From Bryobacterales bacterium (lineage in GTDB: Bacteria; Acidobacteriota; Terriglobia; Bryobacterales; Bryobacteraceae): a stretch of DNA of 64,000 bases. Made by a program: the position numbers and the translations under genes. The notes beneath the pieces are model-generated. The model was not told where the DNA came from. It did not search any database and saw only the letters and a program-made list of their open reading frames with translations. Position 1 is the first letter of the stretch; each line of letters starts with the position of its first letter. The stretch is from contig JADJOP010000015.1 of the NCBI GenBank assembly GCA_016713735.1, positions 124,001 through 188,000 on the forward strand, in the 5' to 3' direction. Positions 10,069 through 22,900 of the stretch are shown piece after piece.

Positions 10069-12655
10069 CTCGTCGCCGGCCGGGCTTTCCTGGCGGACCG
10101 CGCTGCGCATCGGCTGGCGCGAGATCCAATCGTCGAAACCGAAGTTCCTGTTCGTCGTGCTGGCCGTCGCCGTGGGCGTGGGCTCGCTGGCCGGCGTGCG
10201 CGGCTTCGGGCGCGCGTTTCGCACGATGCTGCTCGCCGAGGCCCGCACGCTGATGGCGGCCGACCTCAGCGTGCGCGTCTTTGAACTGCCCGATGCACCG
10301 CAGCAGGAGTTGTTCGCACGGCTGGAGCGCGAAGGCCTGCGCCGCACGCAGATCACCGAAACGGTGTCCATGATGAGCGCCTCTGAGGCCGCCTACCCGG
10401 TACTCGTGTCGCTGAAGGCGGTGGAGCCGGGCGCGTATCCGTTCTATGGCGAAGTGAAGCTCGCGCCCGAGTCGCGGCTCGGCGGCGCGCTGGCGGTGGA
10501 TGCGGTCGCTGTGAGCGAAGACCTGCTCATCCGGCTCAACGTGAACGTGGGCTCCACCGTGCGGCTGGGCGGCAAGGACTTCCGCATCGCAGCGATTGTG
10601 TTGAATGAACCCGACCGCATGGCGGGCAGCCTGAACGTCGGCCCGCGCGTGATGCTCTCGCGGCAAGCCCTCGAACGCACCGGGCTGATTCAACCTGGTT
10701 CGCGCGCCGCGCAGCGCCACCTGTTCCGCTTGCCGCAACAGGGACGCGGCGTGGCCGAGGTGCGCGAGGAGATCAAGAAGGTCTTCCCTCGCGCGCTGAT
10801 CGCCGATTTCCGCGAAACGCATCCGCTCATCACGCGCGGGCTGAGCCGGGCCGAGCGGTTCCTGTCGCTTGTGAGTTTGATCACGCTCATCGTGGGCGCG
10901 CTGGGCGTGGCGGCGACGATGCATGCGCACCTGCAGCAGCGGCTTGATTCGATCGCCATCATGAAGTGTCTCGGCGCGCAGACGCGCCAGGTGTTGCGCA
11001 TCTATCTGGCGCAGACCGCCGTGCTCGGCCTCGCCGGAGGCTTGCTGGGCGCGCTCATCGGGGCCTGCGTGCAGGGCGCGTTTCCGCTGCTGATCATGCG
11101 CTACTTCAGCCTCACGCCGCAGTTCCGGCCCGATGCGCGCGCGGCCGGGGAAGCGATGCTCATCGGCCTGCTGGTAGCGGTGCTGTTCACTGTGCCCGCG
11201 CTGCTCGGCGTGCGCCACATCCGCCCGGCGATCATCTTCCGCCGCGACATGGTGGAGAACTCGCCGCAGTGGCGCGGGCGCTGGTGGCGGAGCCCTTCCT
11301 CCTGGCTGAGCGCTCTGGCGATTCTGGCGGCGATTGCCGGCGTGGCGGCGTGGCTGGCCGGTGGCGACTGGCAGGAGCGCGCACGTGTGGGCAGTTACTT
11401 CTCCGGCGGACTGGTGGCGAGCCTGCTCATCCTCTCGCTATGCGCCTGGCTGTTGCTGAAGCTGCTGCGCCTGTTCGTTCGCGCACGCGGCGCGCGGCTC
11501 AACCCGACACTGCGCCAGGGCATCGCCAACCTCTATCGTCCCGGCAACCAGGCGCAGGCGGTGCTGGTCTCGTTCGGCGTCGGCGTGATGTTCACGCTCA
11601 CCGTGTTTCTCATCCAGCGCGGCCTGCTCGACCAACTCATGGCCAGTTCGCCGCCGAACATGCCGAACGTGTTCCTGATCAACATCACGGCGCGCGAACG
11701 GGATGGGATCGCGGAACTGCTGCGAACGCATCCGGCGGTGAAAAGCGGCGCCGAAGTGATCGCCACCACATCGGCGAAGCTCGAAGCCGTGAACGGCGTG
11801 GAAGCGGCCAAGCTTGCGCTGGAAGGCTCGGCGCGCCGCTTTCGTTCGGCTCGCGCGGTCACGTTCAGCGATGAGCCGCGTCCGCAGGCCGACGTGGTGC
11901 AGGGCGAATGGTGGAGCGTGAAGGCGGAGCGGAATGCCGTGCCCGGCCAGGTGTGCCTGGCGCAGGACGCCGCGCGCGATTTGGGCGTAGGCAGGGGAGC
12001 GCGGCTGCGCTTCTCTTCCGGCCTGCGCATCATCGACGCCACGGTGGCCTGCGTCTTCCGCACCGAAGAGGTGCGCATGGGCGGCGGCATGGATGTGATC
12101 TTCTCGCCGGGCACGCTGGATGGCCTGCCGATGCAGTATTTCGCCGCTGCGCGCATGACGCCGGCCAAGGTCGCTGAGTTCCAGCGCGTCTCGTTTCAAC
12201 GCTTCCCGTCAGTGACGGTGATCAACGGCGCCGACGTGCTGGAGATTGTGCAGGGCGTGGTCGATCAGATCGCGATGGTGGTGCGTTTCATCTCGGCGTT
12301 CGCGATTCTGGCGGGCGCGATCATCCTGGCTTCGAGCGTGGCCAGCACGCGCTTCCGCCGCGTGAAGGAGGTCGCCATCCTGAAGACGCTGGGCGGCACG
12401 AGACGCCGCGTGGCGGCCATCTTCAGCACGGAGTTCCTCATCCTCGGCGCGTCGGCCGGGTTGCTGGGCGGCGTGCTGGCTACCGTGTTCTCCAACTTGC
12501 TGCTCACCGGGCTGCTCGATGCCAAGGCGAGCCTGGACGTGCTGCCCATCGTGGCCACTATCGGCCTCTCAGCGCTGGTGGCGAACCTCGCCGGATGGCT
12601 GGCCAGTTGGCGCATCCTCAGCGAGAAGCCGCTCGAAGTGTTGCGCCACGAGTAG
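10037..12655 (+). CDS. ABC transporter permease, FtsX fold, YbbP type
   Basis: An 872-residue inner-membrane permease with two FtsX-type units, as in E. coli YbbP. There is one N-terminal helix (FLFVVLAVAVGVGSLAGV) followed by a large periplasmic domain. Central helices are SLVSLITLIVGALGVAATM, a helix near TAVLGLAGGLLGALIGAC, and AMLIGLLVAVLFTVPALLG. Two more helices and a second soluble domain follow, then a C-terminal FtsX unit (FISAFAILAGAIILASSV, GASAGLLGGVLATVF, ATIGLSALVANLAGWLA). The start at 10037 overlaps the ATPase gene by 32 bases; ATG at 10058 is an alternative. The transported substrate is unknown. Confidence 0.9.
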   Translation: MKPVSARMAANSSPAGLSWRTALRIGWREIQSSKPKFLFVVLAVAVGVGSLAGVRGFGRAFRTMLLAEARTLMAADLSVRVFELPDAPQQELFARLEREGLRRTQITETVSMMSASEAAYPVLVSLKAVEPGAYPFYGEVKLAPESRLGGALAVDAVAVSEDLLIRLNVNVGSTVRLGGKDFRIAAIVLNEPDRMAGSLNVGPRVMLSRQALERTGLIQPGSRAAQRHLFRLPQQGRGVAEVREEIKKVFPRALIADFRETHPLITRGLSRAERFLSLVSLITLIVGALGVAATMHAHLQQRLDSIAIMKCLGAQTRQVLRIYLAQTAVLGLAGGLLGALIGACVQGAFPLLIMRYFSLTPQFRPDARAAGEAMLIGLLVAVLFTVPALLGVRHIRPAIIFRRDMVENSPQWRGRWWRSPSSWLSALAILAAIAGVAAWLAGGDWQERARVGSYFSGGLVASLLILSLCAWLLLKLLRLFVRARGARLNPTLRQGIANLYRPGNQAQAVLVSFGVGVMFTLTVFLIQRGLLDQLMASSPPNMPNVFLINITARERDGIAELLRTHPAVKSGAEVIATTSAKLEAVNGVEAAKLALEGSARRFRSARAVTFSDEPRPQADVVQGEWWSVKAERNAVPGQVCLAQDAARDLGVGRGARLRFSSGLRIIDATVACVFRTEEVRMGGGMDVIFSPGTLDGLPMQYFAAARMTPAKVAEFQRVSFQRFPSVTVINGADVLEIVQGVVDQIAMVVRFISAFAILAGAIILASSVASTRFRRVKEVAILKTLGGTRRRVAAIFSTEFLILGASAGLLGGVLATVFSNLLLTGLLDAKASLDVLPIVATIGLSALVANLAGWLASWRILSEKPLEVLRHE

Positions 12656-12658
12656 CGG

Positions 12659-13912
12659 CTACAGCAAGCGGCGAGGCTTGGGGCCGCCGGCGAGCCGCAG
12701 CAGCCGCGTGTGGCGCTTGCGGGTCTCCTCGGTCGCTTCGATGCCGAGCGCCTGCGTGGCCCACTCGAGCGCCATCTCGAAGTTCTTCTCGCGGTGCTCG
12801 TAGTGTTTGGATAGCTCGATGAGCGCAAGCGCCTGGTGCGGGTTGGCGAACGAAGCCAGCTCGCTCCACACGGCCACGGCCGCGTCCCAGTGCTTTTGGC
12901 GGCGCTCGATGAGCGAGACGTCCCACAGCGTGCGCGACATCAACTCGTCGCGCAGCCCGCGCGCGGCGGCCTCGCGGAACAACGCCAGGGCTTCCTCGAC
13001 GCGCGCGCTTTGCTGCAACCAGCGGCCCATGGAGACCATCTCTTCGGGGTGATCGAGCTTGTTGCTGGCCGGCTCATGGAAGCGCTGCGGCAACACGGCG
13101 GCGACGCAGGCGAGCGTCACGATGTCGAGCGCGTTGTGTTCAAACACCTGGGCCAGCCAGGCCGCGCCCTGGCCTCGGAGGAAGTCGAAATAGGCGGTGG
13201 GAATCTGGTCGCCGGGGATGTCGCCTTCGCGTTCAAAGCCGATGATCTCGCGCTCGAGCTGCTGCAGGCGGCAGTTCTCCAGACGCAGCCGCCACATGCG
13301 TCGCGCGCCGTAGAGCAGGTCGACATGATCGAGCGAGGCAAAGGGCGGCCGCGCGCGGTTCATGCGGTAACGCGTTTCGAGCAGCGGGATGTCGAAGGCG
13401 CGGCCGTTGTAGGTCACCAGAGTGCGCGCGGTCGACAGCTCGGCCGTGAGCGCCTCCAGCACGCTGGGCTCCTCGCCGAAGTCGCGCAGAAAGAACTGGC
13501 GCAGGCGAAAGCCCTCGGGCGTGATGCGGCCCACACCGATCAGGAAGGCGCAGGTGCCGGAGCCGCCGGCGAGCCCCGTGGTTTCCGTATCGAGAAACGC
13601 CCACTCAGCGGGCGGGGCGGGCTTGGCCTCGCCGGCGCTGACGGCATGGAAGAGATCCGCCGGCAACTCGATGAGCGAACCGATGTCCACCGTGCCGTGA
13701 TGCGCGCACGCGTCCCACAGCCGCTGCGCTTCGAGGTGGATGCCCTTCGCGGTGCGCACCTCTTCGCCCTGCGTGAGCTGAGTGAGTTGGGCCACGGCGG
13801 CGGCGCGGCGGGCGCGTGCCTCGTCCTGCATCTGGACCACCTGAGCCTCGGCGCGCTCGGAGGCCTGCGCCATGCGGCGCCGCAGCTCAGCGAGTTGCTC
13901 CTGTAGGTCCAT
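12659..13912 (-). CDS. RNase H-like (YprB-type) exonuclease-domain protein with helical repeats
   Basis: A 417-residue protein with start at ATG 13912, 2 bases after the ABC-F stop. The first 60 residues are a Gln/Arg-rich coiled coil. The middle is an RNase_H_2/YprB domain with the DEDD exonuclease pattern: FLDTETTGLAGG, TYNGRAFDIPLL, and a final Asp in HNALDIVTL. The last 120 residues look like TPR-type helices (WLQQSARVEEALALFREAA, HWDAAVAVWSEL). Family members are predicted 3'-5' nucleases; the substrate is not known. It ends 3 bases short of the convergent permease gene. Co-transcription with the ABC-F ATPase is very likely. Confidence 0.85.
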   Translation of the reverse strand: MDLQEQLAELRRRMAQASERAEAQVVQMQDEARARRAAAVAQLTQLTQGEEVRTAKGIHLEAQRLWDACAHHGTVDIGSLIELPADLFHAVSAGEAKPAPPAEWAFLDTETTGLAGGSGTCAFLIGVGRITPEGFRLRQFFLRDFGEEPSVLEALTAELSTARTLVTYNGRAFDIPLLETRYRMNRARPPFASLDHVDLLYGARRMWRLRLENCRLQQLEREIIGFEREGDIPGDQIPTAYFDFLRGQGAAWLAQVFEHNALDIVTLACVAAVLPQRFHEPASNKLDHPEEMVSMGRWLQQSARVEEALALFREAAARGLRDELMSRTLWDVSLIERRQKHWDAAVAVWSELASFANPHQALALIELSKHYEHREKNFEMALEWATQALGIEATEETRKRHTRLLRLAGGPKPRRLL

Positions 13913-13914
13913 CG

Positions 13915-15860
<1,946 letters not shown>

Positions 15861-15864
<4 letters not shown>

Positions 15865-17459
15865 CGTCCAGAGGCCGGCGCGGGCGCCGTCGTAACGCCC
15901 CAGCGGCGCGCCACCTGCCCTCCCCGATTCTCCGTCAATTTGCCGTTGTCGACCATCACCACGCCGTTCACCAGCACGAGGTCGAAGCCCTCGGTGAACT
16001 GGTGCGGCTGCTGGTAGGTGGACTTGTCCTCGACGCGCGGCGGGTCAAACAGCAGCAGGTCGGCGGCGTAGCCTTCGCGAATCTGGCCGCGGTCGCGGAA
16101 GGCGAAGGTGCGCGCCGGCAGCGACGTCATGCGGCGGATTGCGTCTTCGAGCGTCAGCACGCCGCGCTTGCGCACATACTCGGCGAGCACGCGCGCATTG
16201 GTGCCGTAGCTACGCGGATGCGGCATGCCTTCGCCGAACACGCGCACGCCGCCGTCGCTGGCCACGGCCGTGTTGGGATACTTCATGATGCGCTCCATAT
16301 CCTCGTTGCCCATGGAATGGTAGACCATCTGCGCGCCGCCCTTCCGCATGATGTCGAGGATGGTTTCGGCTTCGTTCTCGATCGACTTGGCACGGCCCAT
16401 GAGCACGTTCACCTCGCTGATGTTCTTACCCTCGTAGCTGGCCTCGGGGCGGTAGCGGGCGACGATGGCGTAGCTGTAGTCGGCGTGGCCGAGGTTCTTC
16501 AGGCGCTCGAGCATCTCGCTCTTGATGCGGGCGCGCGTTTCGCCGCTGGCCAGCCGTTCGCGTACCGCCTCGTCGCCGTCGGCCAGCGCCCATGTGGGCA
16601 GCGTGATGCCGAGGTTGGTCGAGGAGTGGTCATACGGATACTGGTCCACCACCACGTCGACGCCCTCGCGGCGGTACTGTTCCACCAGCGCCAGTGACTG
16701 CGTGCTCATGCCCCACAGGCGCGGCGTGTCGATCTTGAAGTGAGAGAGTTGCGCCGGAACGCCGGCGGCCTTGGCCACCTCGACGGCCTCGCGAATCGCG
16801 TCGAGCACCTTTTCGCCCTCGTCGCGCATGTGGCTGGCATAGACCCCGCCGTGGCGGCCCGCCGCTTTGCCGAGCGCCACCACCTCAGCGGTGTCGCTAT
16901 AGGTGCCGGGAATGTAGATGAGCCCGGTGGAGAAACCCACGGCGCCTTCGCGCATCGCTGTTTCGACGAGCGCTTCCATCTTCGCCAACTCCTCCGGCGT
17001 GGCCTGGCGGTTGGCTGTTCCCATCACCTCGCGGCGCACGGAGTTATGGCCGATCAGCGTGGCGACGTTGAGCCCGAGCCCGGTCTTTTCCAACTCGGCG
17101 AACCACTCGGCCACCTTCACGCGGCTGCCGCCGCAGTTGCCCGTCACCACCGTGGTGACGCCGTCCATCAGGTAGTTGTCGCCGCGCGGCACCTGCTCCA
17201 CGGCGCCTTCGATGTGCGTGTGGACGTCGATGAAGCCGGGGGCGAGCACACGGTCGCGGGCGTCGATGGCGCGATCGGCCGTTTTGCCCGTGAGGTTGCC
17301 GATGGCGGCGATGCGTCCGCCCTTCACGCCCACGTCGGCGCGGTACCACGGATTGCCCGTGCCGTCCACGACGCGCGCCCGCGTCACGATCAGATCGAAA
17401 TCAGCCGCAGGCAGCAGGGACACACAAGCCGCGGCCATGGCAAGGAAGCGACGCATCAA
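15861..17459 (-). CDS. Secreted D-aminoacylase-like amidohydrolase
   Basis: A 532-residue amidohydrolase-superfamily enzyme with a signal peptide (MMRRFLAMAAACVSLLPAA). The metal site starts with HTH at residues 80-82 (GFIDVHTHIEG). A Cys (VTGNCGGS) typical of N-acyl-D-amino-acid deacylases follows, then HMRDEG, LSHFKI, an Asp in ASDGGV, and SLPARTFAFRDRGQIREGYAADLLLFD at the end. The family hydrolyses N-acyl-D-amino acids or D-peptides. Export is unusual for the soluble enzymes but common among acidobacterial paralogues. It heads the operon continuing into the ABC-F and RNase H-like genes. Confidence 0.88.
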
Positions 17460-17476
17460 TCAACCCTCCCGGGAAT

Positions 17477-18324
17477 CTAATTGCCCACGAAGAAACTCAA
17501 CGCACCGGCAATGTAACTCTTCAACTCGGAACGGGGGACGACGGCGTCCAGAAAGCCGTGCTTCAACAGGAACTCACTGCGCTGAAAGCCATCGGGCAGT
17601 TTCTGCCGGATGGTTTGCTCAATGACGCGCGGACCGGCAAAGCCGATGAGCGCGCCCGGTTCGCCGATGTTCAGGTCGCCGAGCATGGCGAAGCTAGCCG
17701 TGACGCCGCCCGTGGTCGGGTCAGTGAGCACGCTGATGAACGGAATCCGCGCCTCGTCCAGGCGCATCAGCGCGGCTGAGATCTTGGCCATCTGCATCAG
17801 GCTCACCGCGCCTTCCTGCATGCGCGCGCCGCCTGAGGAGGAAACCACGATGATCGGCACGTTACCGCTGATGCTGCGCTCAATGGCCCGCGTGATCTTC
17901 TCGCCTACCACCGTGCCCATGCTGCCGCCGATGAACTTCAATTCCATCGAGCAGATCTCCACCGCCCGGCCCATGAGCAGGCCGCTGCCGGTGACGATGG
18001 CGTCTTGCATGCCAGTGGCCTTTGCGTCGACTTGAGGCGGTCGCGGTAGGGCCGCGAGTCAACAAAGGCCAGCGGGTCCGTCGTGGCCAGCGAAGCGTCC
18101 TTCTCCTCGAAGGTGCCGTCGTCGATGAGCAGCCTCACCCGTTCGCGCGCATCGATGCGGAAGTGATGACCGCACTTATCGCACACATGGAGGTTGTCTT
18201 CGAGCGACTTGCGCCAGATGATCTGGCCGCAGCCGTCGCACTTCTGCCACAGCCCCTCGGTTTTCACCGTCCGTTCGCTGTCCGGCATCGGAACCGGCGA
18301 CTGCTTCTTACTAAACCAGGACAT
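17477..18324 (-). pseudogene. accD: Acetyl-CoA carboxylase carboxyltransferase beta subunit, one-base frameshift
   Basis: AccD is essential for malonyl-CoA and fatty-acid synthesis. The N-terminal part (start ATG 18324, MSWFSKKQ) carries the zinc ribbon: CDGC and CDKC, 16 residues apart. The C-terminal part carries the carboxyltransferase signatures SSSGGARMQEG, DPTTGGVTASFAMLGD and GFAGPRVIEQT. The two halves are in different frames. The break is after RDRLKSTQ; adding one A to the AAA run (TTT on the plus strand, 18021-18023) restores a continuous TQ-K-ATGMQDAIVTG junction of normal family form. The site is not a classic -1 slippery heptamer. Because the gene is essential and otherwise intact, a sequencing error is the likeliest explanation. 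Confidence 0.9.
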
Positions 18325-18430
18325 GGAGTCAGCAACCAAGGTAGCGCGCGGCGAGCAGCCGCTGCAACGCGACGACCTCTTCCAGCGACCGCCGCTTCCG
18401 CTAAACAGTTACACTAAATAGGAAATTCCG

Positions 18431-19132
18431 TTGACTGCCACCACCCCAAACCGCGCCCATTATGCGCTGAAAGTGAGCGCCACGAGCAGCCACGCACAGC
18501 TTCTCGGGTTGCTGCCCGCCTCGGGCCATGGCCAGCGCATCCTCGACGTGGGCGCCGGAACGGGCGAATTCGCCGTGATGCTGGCCGAACGCGGGTTCGC
18601 GGTGACGGCGTTGGAGCGCTATCCGCTTGTACCTGAGTTTGAAGGCAAACTGGAATTCCATCAGGTCGACCTTGACGCCGGACTTCCCGCGCTGCGTGGC
18701 GCCTACGATTGGGTTCTATGCGCCGACGTGTTGGAGCATCTGCGCGATCCCGCCGCCCTGCTGGGCCAGTTGCACGCGCTGTTGACCCCCGGGGGCCGGC
18801 TGGTGGCTTCGCTGCCCAACAGCGGCCACTGGTACTTTCGTCTTCATGTCCTGGCGGGCTCTTTCCCCCAGCACGACAAGGGCCTGTTTGACAGCACCCA
18901 CCTCCACTTTTATATGTGGGACGGCTGGCTCGGCCTGTTTGAGCGCGCCGGCTTCTCGCTCAAGCTGGTTTCGCTGACCACGCCGCCCCTCGAGTTGAAA
19001 TTTCCGCGCTCGGCTCACGCGCTTTGGTTGCGCGCGGCCAACGCCGTGAGCGCCGCGCTGGCGAAATGCTGGATGCGGCTGTTCGCCTACCAGTTCATCG
19101 TCGAGGCCCGTCCGGAGAGGAGATTGCCATGA
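18431..19132 (+). CDS. Class I SAM-dependent methyltransferase
   Basis: A 233-residue methyltransferase with motif I ILDVGAGTGEF, an acidic motif II region (VTALERYPLV), WVLCADVLEHL (motif IV) and LLTPGGRLVASLPN (motif VI). The HLHFYMW segment is common in methyltransferases of glycan and lipid pathways. It starts with TTG at 18431. Its stop overlaps the ATG of a GT2 glycosyltransferase by 4 bases (ATGA), and the giant membrane protein follows, so this is the first gene of a four-gene envelope-glycan-like operon. The substrate cannot be deduced. Confidence 0.88.
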   Translation: MTATTPNRAHYALKVSATSSHAQLLGLLPASGHGQRILDVGAGTGEFAVMLAERGFAVTALERYPLVPEFEGKLEFHQVDLDAGLPALRGAYDWVLCADVLEHLRDPAALLGQLHALLTPGGRLVASLPNSGHWYFRLHVLAGSFPQHDKGLFDSTHLHFYMWDGWLGLFERAGFSLKLVSLTTPPLELKFPRSAHALWLRAANAVSAALAKCWMRLFAYQFIVEARPERRLP

Positions 19133-19935
19133 GCCCTTCGCCGGCCGCTAAACCCAAGGTCGTCGTTGTCATGCCCGCCTACAACGCCGCCCGCACGCTG
19201 CGCATGACCTATGCCGAGCTGCCCCACGACGTGGTCGACCTCGTCATTCTCGTCGACGACGGCAGCTCCGACGAGACGATTCAGATCGCCCGTGAGCTCG
19301 GGCTGGAGCTGTTCGTCCACAACCGCAACTACGGCTACGGCGCCAACCAGAAGACCTGCTACCGCGAGGCCCTGCGCGCCGGCGCCGACATCATCGTGAT
19401 GGTTCATCCGGACTATCAATACGACCCGACCCTGCTGCCGGAAGTGATCGCGCCCATCCAGCGCGGCGAAGCCGACGTCGTGCTCGGCTCGCGCCTGCTC
19501 GGCGGGCGCGTCATGGAGCAGGGCATGCCCTGGTGGAAGTACATCTCCAACCGCTTTCTCACGATGTGTGAAAACGTCGTGTTCGGCCTCACGCTGGCTG
19601 AGTACCACACCGGCTACCGCGCCTACACGCGCGAAATTCTGGAAGCCGTTCACGTCGAAATGAACTCCGACAACTTCATCTTTGACCAGGAAATCATGGC
19701 GCAATTTGTCGAGGTGAAGGCGCGCATCGCCGAAGTGCCCGTGCCGACGCGCTACTTCCCGCAGGCCTCCTCGGCTTCCTTCCTGCAGAGCTCGCGCTAC
19801 GGCCTGTCCATCCTCTGGGTGCTGGCCCGCTACATTCTGCACCGTGGCGGACTGTGGAAACAGCGCCGCTTTGAAAGCCTCCGCCGCCGCTATTCCAGCG
19901 TGACGAACGCATCCAACGGGCATGCCCCTGTCTGA
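19129..19935 (+). CDS. GT2 glycosyltransferase, DPM1/polyprenyl-phosphate type
   Basis: A 268-residue GT-A fold enzyme without C-terminal membrane helices. VVVVMPAYNAARTL and VDDGSSDET are the nucleotide-sugar site. MVHPDYQYDP takes the place of the usual DADLQHDP, with the metal-binding acidic residue retained. GSRLLGG and EYHTGYRAY are standard for the dolichol/polyprenyl-phosphate mannose synthase clade. Enzymes of this clade load a sugar on a polyprenyl phosphate that GT-C enzymes then use, which fits the GT-C-like membrane protein encoded immediately downstream (14-base overlap). Confidence 0.9.
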   Translation: MSPSPAAKPKVVVVMPAYNAARTLRMTYAELPHDVVDLVILVDDGSSDETIQIARELGLELFVHNRNYGYGANQKTCYREALRAGADIIVMVHPDYQYDPTLLPEVIAPIQRGEADVVLGSRLLGGRVMEQGMPWWKYISNRFLTMCENVVFGLTLAEYHTGYRAYTREILEAVHVEMNSDNFIFDQEIMAQFVEVKARIAEVPVPTRYFPQASSASFLQSSRYGLSILWVLARYILHRGGLWKQRRFESLRRRYSSVTNASNGHAPV

Positions 19936-22900
19936 CCTTCGCCGCCGGCTGGCCCCGGCACTCGATCTCATCCTGCTGGCCCTGTTGGCGGCCGTATTCA
20001 TCTGGCCCATCTTCCAACTGGGCTTTCTCGACAGTTGGGGCACCATCGAGAGCACCTTCATCTCCGACGCCCACTTCCTTGCCGGCAACCTGCCCCACCC
20101 CAACTGGCAGCCCAACTGGTATTGCGGCACGCGCTGGGACTACATCTATCCGCCCGGTCTGCGCTACGGCGTGGCGCTGCTGCACGAGTGGACCGGGCGC
20201 AGCTTTGCCCACTCCTACCATCTCTTCGTTGCCCTGTTTTATTGCGTCGCCATCGGCGGTGTCTACTTTTTCGTTTTTGTCTGCACGCGGTCGCGGCCGG
20301 CTGCTGCTGCGGCGGCGATGGCCTCATTGCTCATCTCGCCGGGCTATCTGATCCTGCCCGAATTCTGGGACGATGTGCAGCCGCACTACTGGCTGCCCAA
20401 TCGCCTCAACGCGCTCATGCGGTGGGGTGAAGGGCCGCACATGTCGGCCTGGGCGCTGCTGCCGTGGGCCCTCGGCGCGGCCTGGTTCGGATTGCGCCGC
20501 GGCCGGTCGGGCTGGCTTGCCGTTTCGGCCATCCTGTGCGCCGCCGCGGTCTCCATCAATTTCTACGGAGCCACCGCCCTGGCGCTCATGTTCCCCTTCC
20601 TGGCCTGGGCCGTCTTCCTTGCCGAGAAGGACTGGTGGGTCTGGCTGCGCGGCGCCGCCATCGCCCTGCTCGCCTATGGCCTCACCGCCTTCTGGCTCTC
20701 CCCCAGCTATCTCGACATCACGACGCGCAACCTGCGCTGGGTATCGCAGCCGGGGCACCTCTGGTCGGCCATTCTCGCTGTTGTTCTCATCGCCCTCTAC
20801 GCCTTGCTCACCTGGCGCAGGGCCAACGGACAGCCGCAGCGGGCCTGGTTCGTCTTCGTCGCCGGCTTTGCCATGCTGTTCACGCTCAACGTGGCAGGGC
20901 AAAATCATTTCGATTTCCGCGTCGCCGGCGAACCGCAGCGCCTCGCCCCGGAACTTGACCTCGCGCTCATCCTGCTGGGCGTCGAATTCCTGCGCTGGCT
21001 GGCCGCGCGCCGATTCGGCCCCATGCATGCGCGCCTCGGGCAATGGCTGCCGCGCACGCTCGCCGTGCTGCTGTTCGTGGCCGCGCTGGTTCCCGCCAAA
21101 GGCTACATCCGCCGCGCCTGGGACTATTTCCCCGAAGACCGCACCCCCCAAAACCGCATCGAATACCGCATGACGGAGTGGATCGCCGCGCACCTTCCCG
21201 GCGAACGTATCCTGGCCACGGGCTCGCTGCGCTTCTGGTTCAACACCTGGCATCACATTCCGCAACTCGGCGGCGGCTCCGAACAGGGCATGCTGAATGA
21301 CCTCGTCATCGAGCCCTACTACCAGGCCACCTATGGTGAAGATCCGGAGATGACCAAGGTCTGGATGCAGGCCTTTGGTGTCGGCGCCATCGCCGTGCAC
21401 GAGAAGTCGTCCACCGAGGTCTACCACGACTATGTCCGCACCGACCTCTTCGCCAAGCACATGGACACGCTCTACGCGAGCGGCCAGGGCGACTTCGTCT
21501 ACCGCATTCCGCGCCGCTTCCCCGAACGCGCGCGCATTGTGCGCAAGTCGCAACTGGAGGCCGTGCCCACCATCGCCCGCCCGGTGAATGTCGATCATCT
21601 GCGAGCCTACACCACCGCGATTGAGCAGGGCCCCGACCGCCGTCCCGAAGTGACTCGCGAAGCGCCTGACCGCATTCGCGTTCGCGCCCGCTTCGAGGAA
21701 GGCGAAGCGCTGGTGGTGCAGGAGAACTTCGATCCCTACTGGCGCGCCTACTCCGGGGCCGGGGCCTCGCTCCCCGTGCGCCGCGACCCGCTCGGCTTCC
21801 TCCTCATCGACGCGCCCGCCGGCGATGGCGACATCCTGCTCACCTTCACGCTGCCCCGCGAGAACGCCATCGGGCGCCTCGTCACCGCCCTGACCGCGCT
21901 CATCCTGCTCTACCTGCTCCTCGCCTCGCGCGGCGGCGGCCCCTTGGCGCCGGGCTGGCGCACGCGCACGGTGATGCTCACCGGCCTCGCCGCCGTGGCC
22001 GTGGTGAGCTTCGGCTTCAATCTCATCCTGTTCTTCCCCGGCGAATCCGTCTACCGCGACAGCATCGAGATGGGCTACGCCTCCATCGCCCGCACCATCG
22101 CCGCCAACCCGCATCCGTGGAGTTGGGATCCGCTCCACTACAACGGCCTGCCCACGCAGTTTCTCTACCTGCCGCTGTTGCCCTACGCAGCGGCCGCTGC
22201 GACGCGCCTGCTGCCCGCCATCGAGTTCCCCTACCTCTGGCGTCTGCTCGTAGCCGTGGCCACCTGTTGCGCGCCGCTGGCTGTCTGGTGGCTCGTGCGG
22301 CTGTTCACCCGCAGCACGCTGTGGGCGACCCTAAGCGCGCTCGCCTGGACGCTGTGGTCCCCCGGCTATGCGCTCTTCGAACAGCTCGATGGCGACCGCG
22401 GCCTGGCGCAACTGCCGTGGCGCTTGCAGGTGCTGGTGAAATACGGCGAGGGGCCGCACAACGTCGGGCTGGCCCTGCTGCCGCTGGCCATCATCGCCGC
22501 GTGGTTCGCCGCCACGCGCCCCGGCTTCTGGCGCATCTTTCTCGCCGCCGTGGCCATGATGGCCGTGACGCTGTCCAATTGGATCGCCGCCGTCGCCCTC
22601 GCCTGGTGCATGCTGGCCCTGCTGCTGGCCGGCCTCGGCACGCACGCCTGGACCAACTTCCGCGTCACCCGTGTTCTCGCCGCGGCCGTGCTGGCCTATC
22701 TGCTGGCGGCCTTCTGGCTGACACCAACCTTCGTTTCCACCATGGCCTTCAACTGGCCCAAGGACGCCTACGAGTACAAGTTCCAAAATTCGCAGGTCTG
22801 GATGATGCTCGGCCTTCCCGTAGGCGCGCTGCTCATCCGCCTGCTGTTCCTGCGCGCGCGCCAGTCGTTCTTCTGGTGCTATCTCACGCTCTGCGCCTTC

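Noticed and set aside
18015..18030. Programmed -1 frameshift in accD
   Set aside because: The G-CAA-AGG context is not an X-XXY-YYZ slippery heptamer and no downstream stimulator is evident; a sequencing error is simpler.
20324..22138. 604-codon minus-strand ORF inside the giant membrane protein gene
   Set aside because: Composition is that of an antisense shadow; the sense strand has clear repeats and membrane helices.
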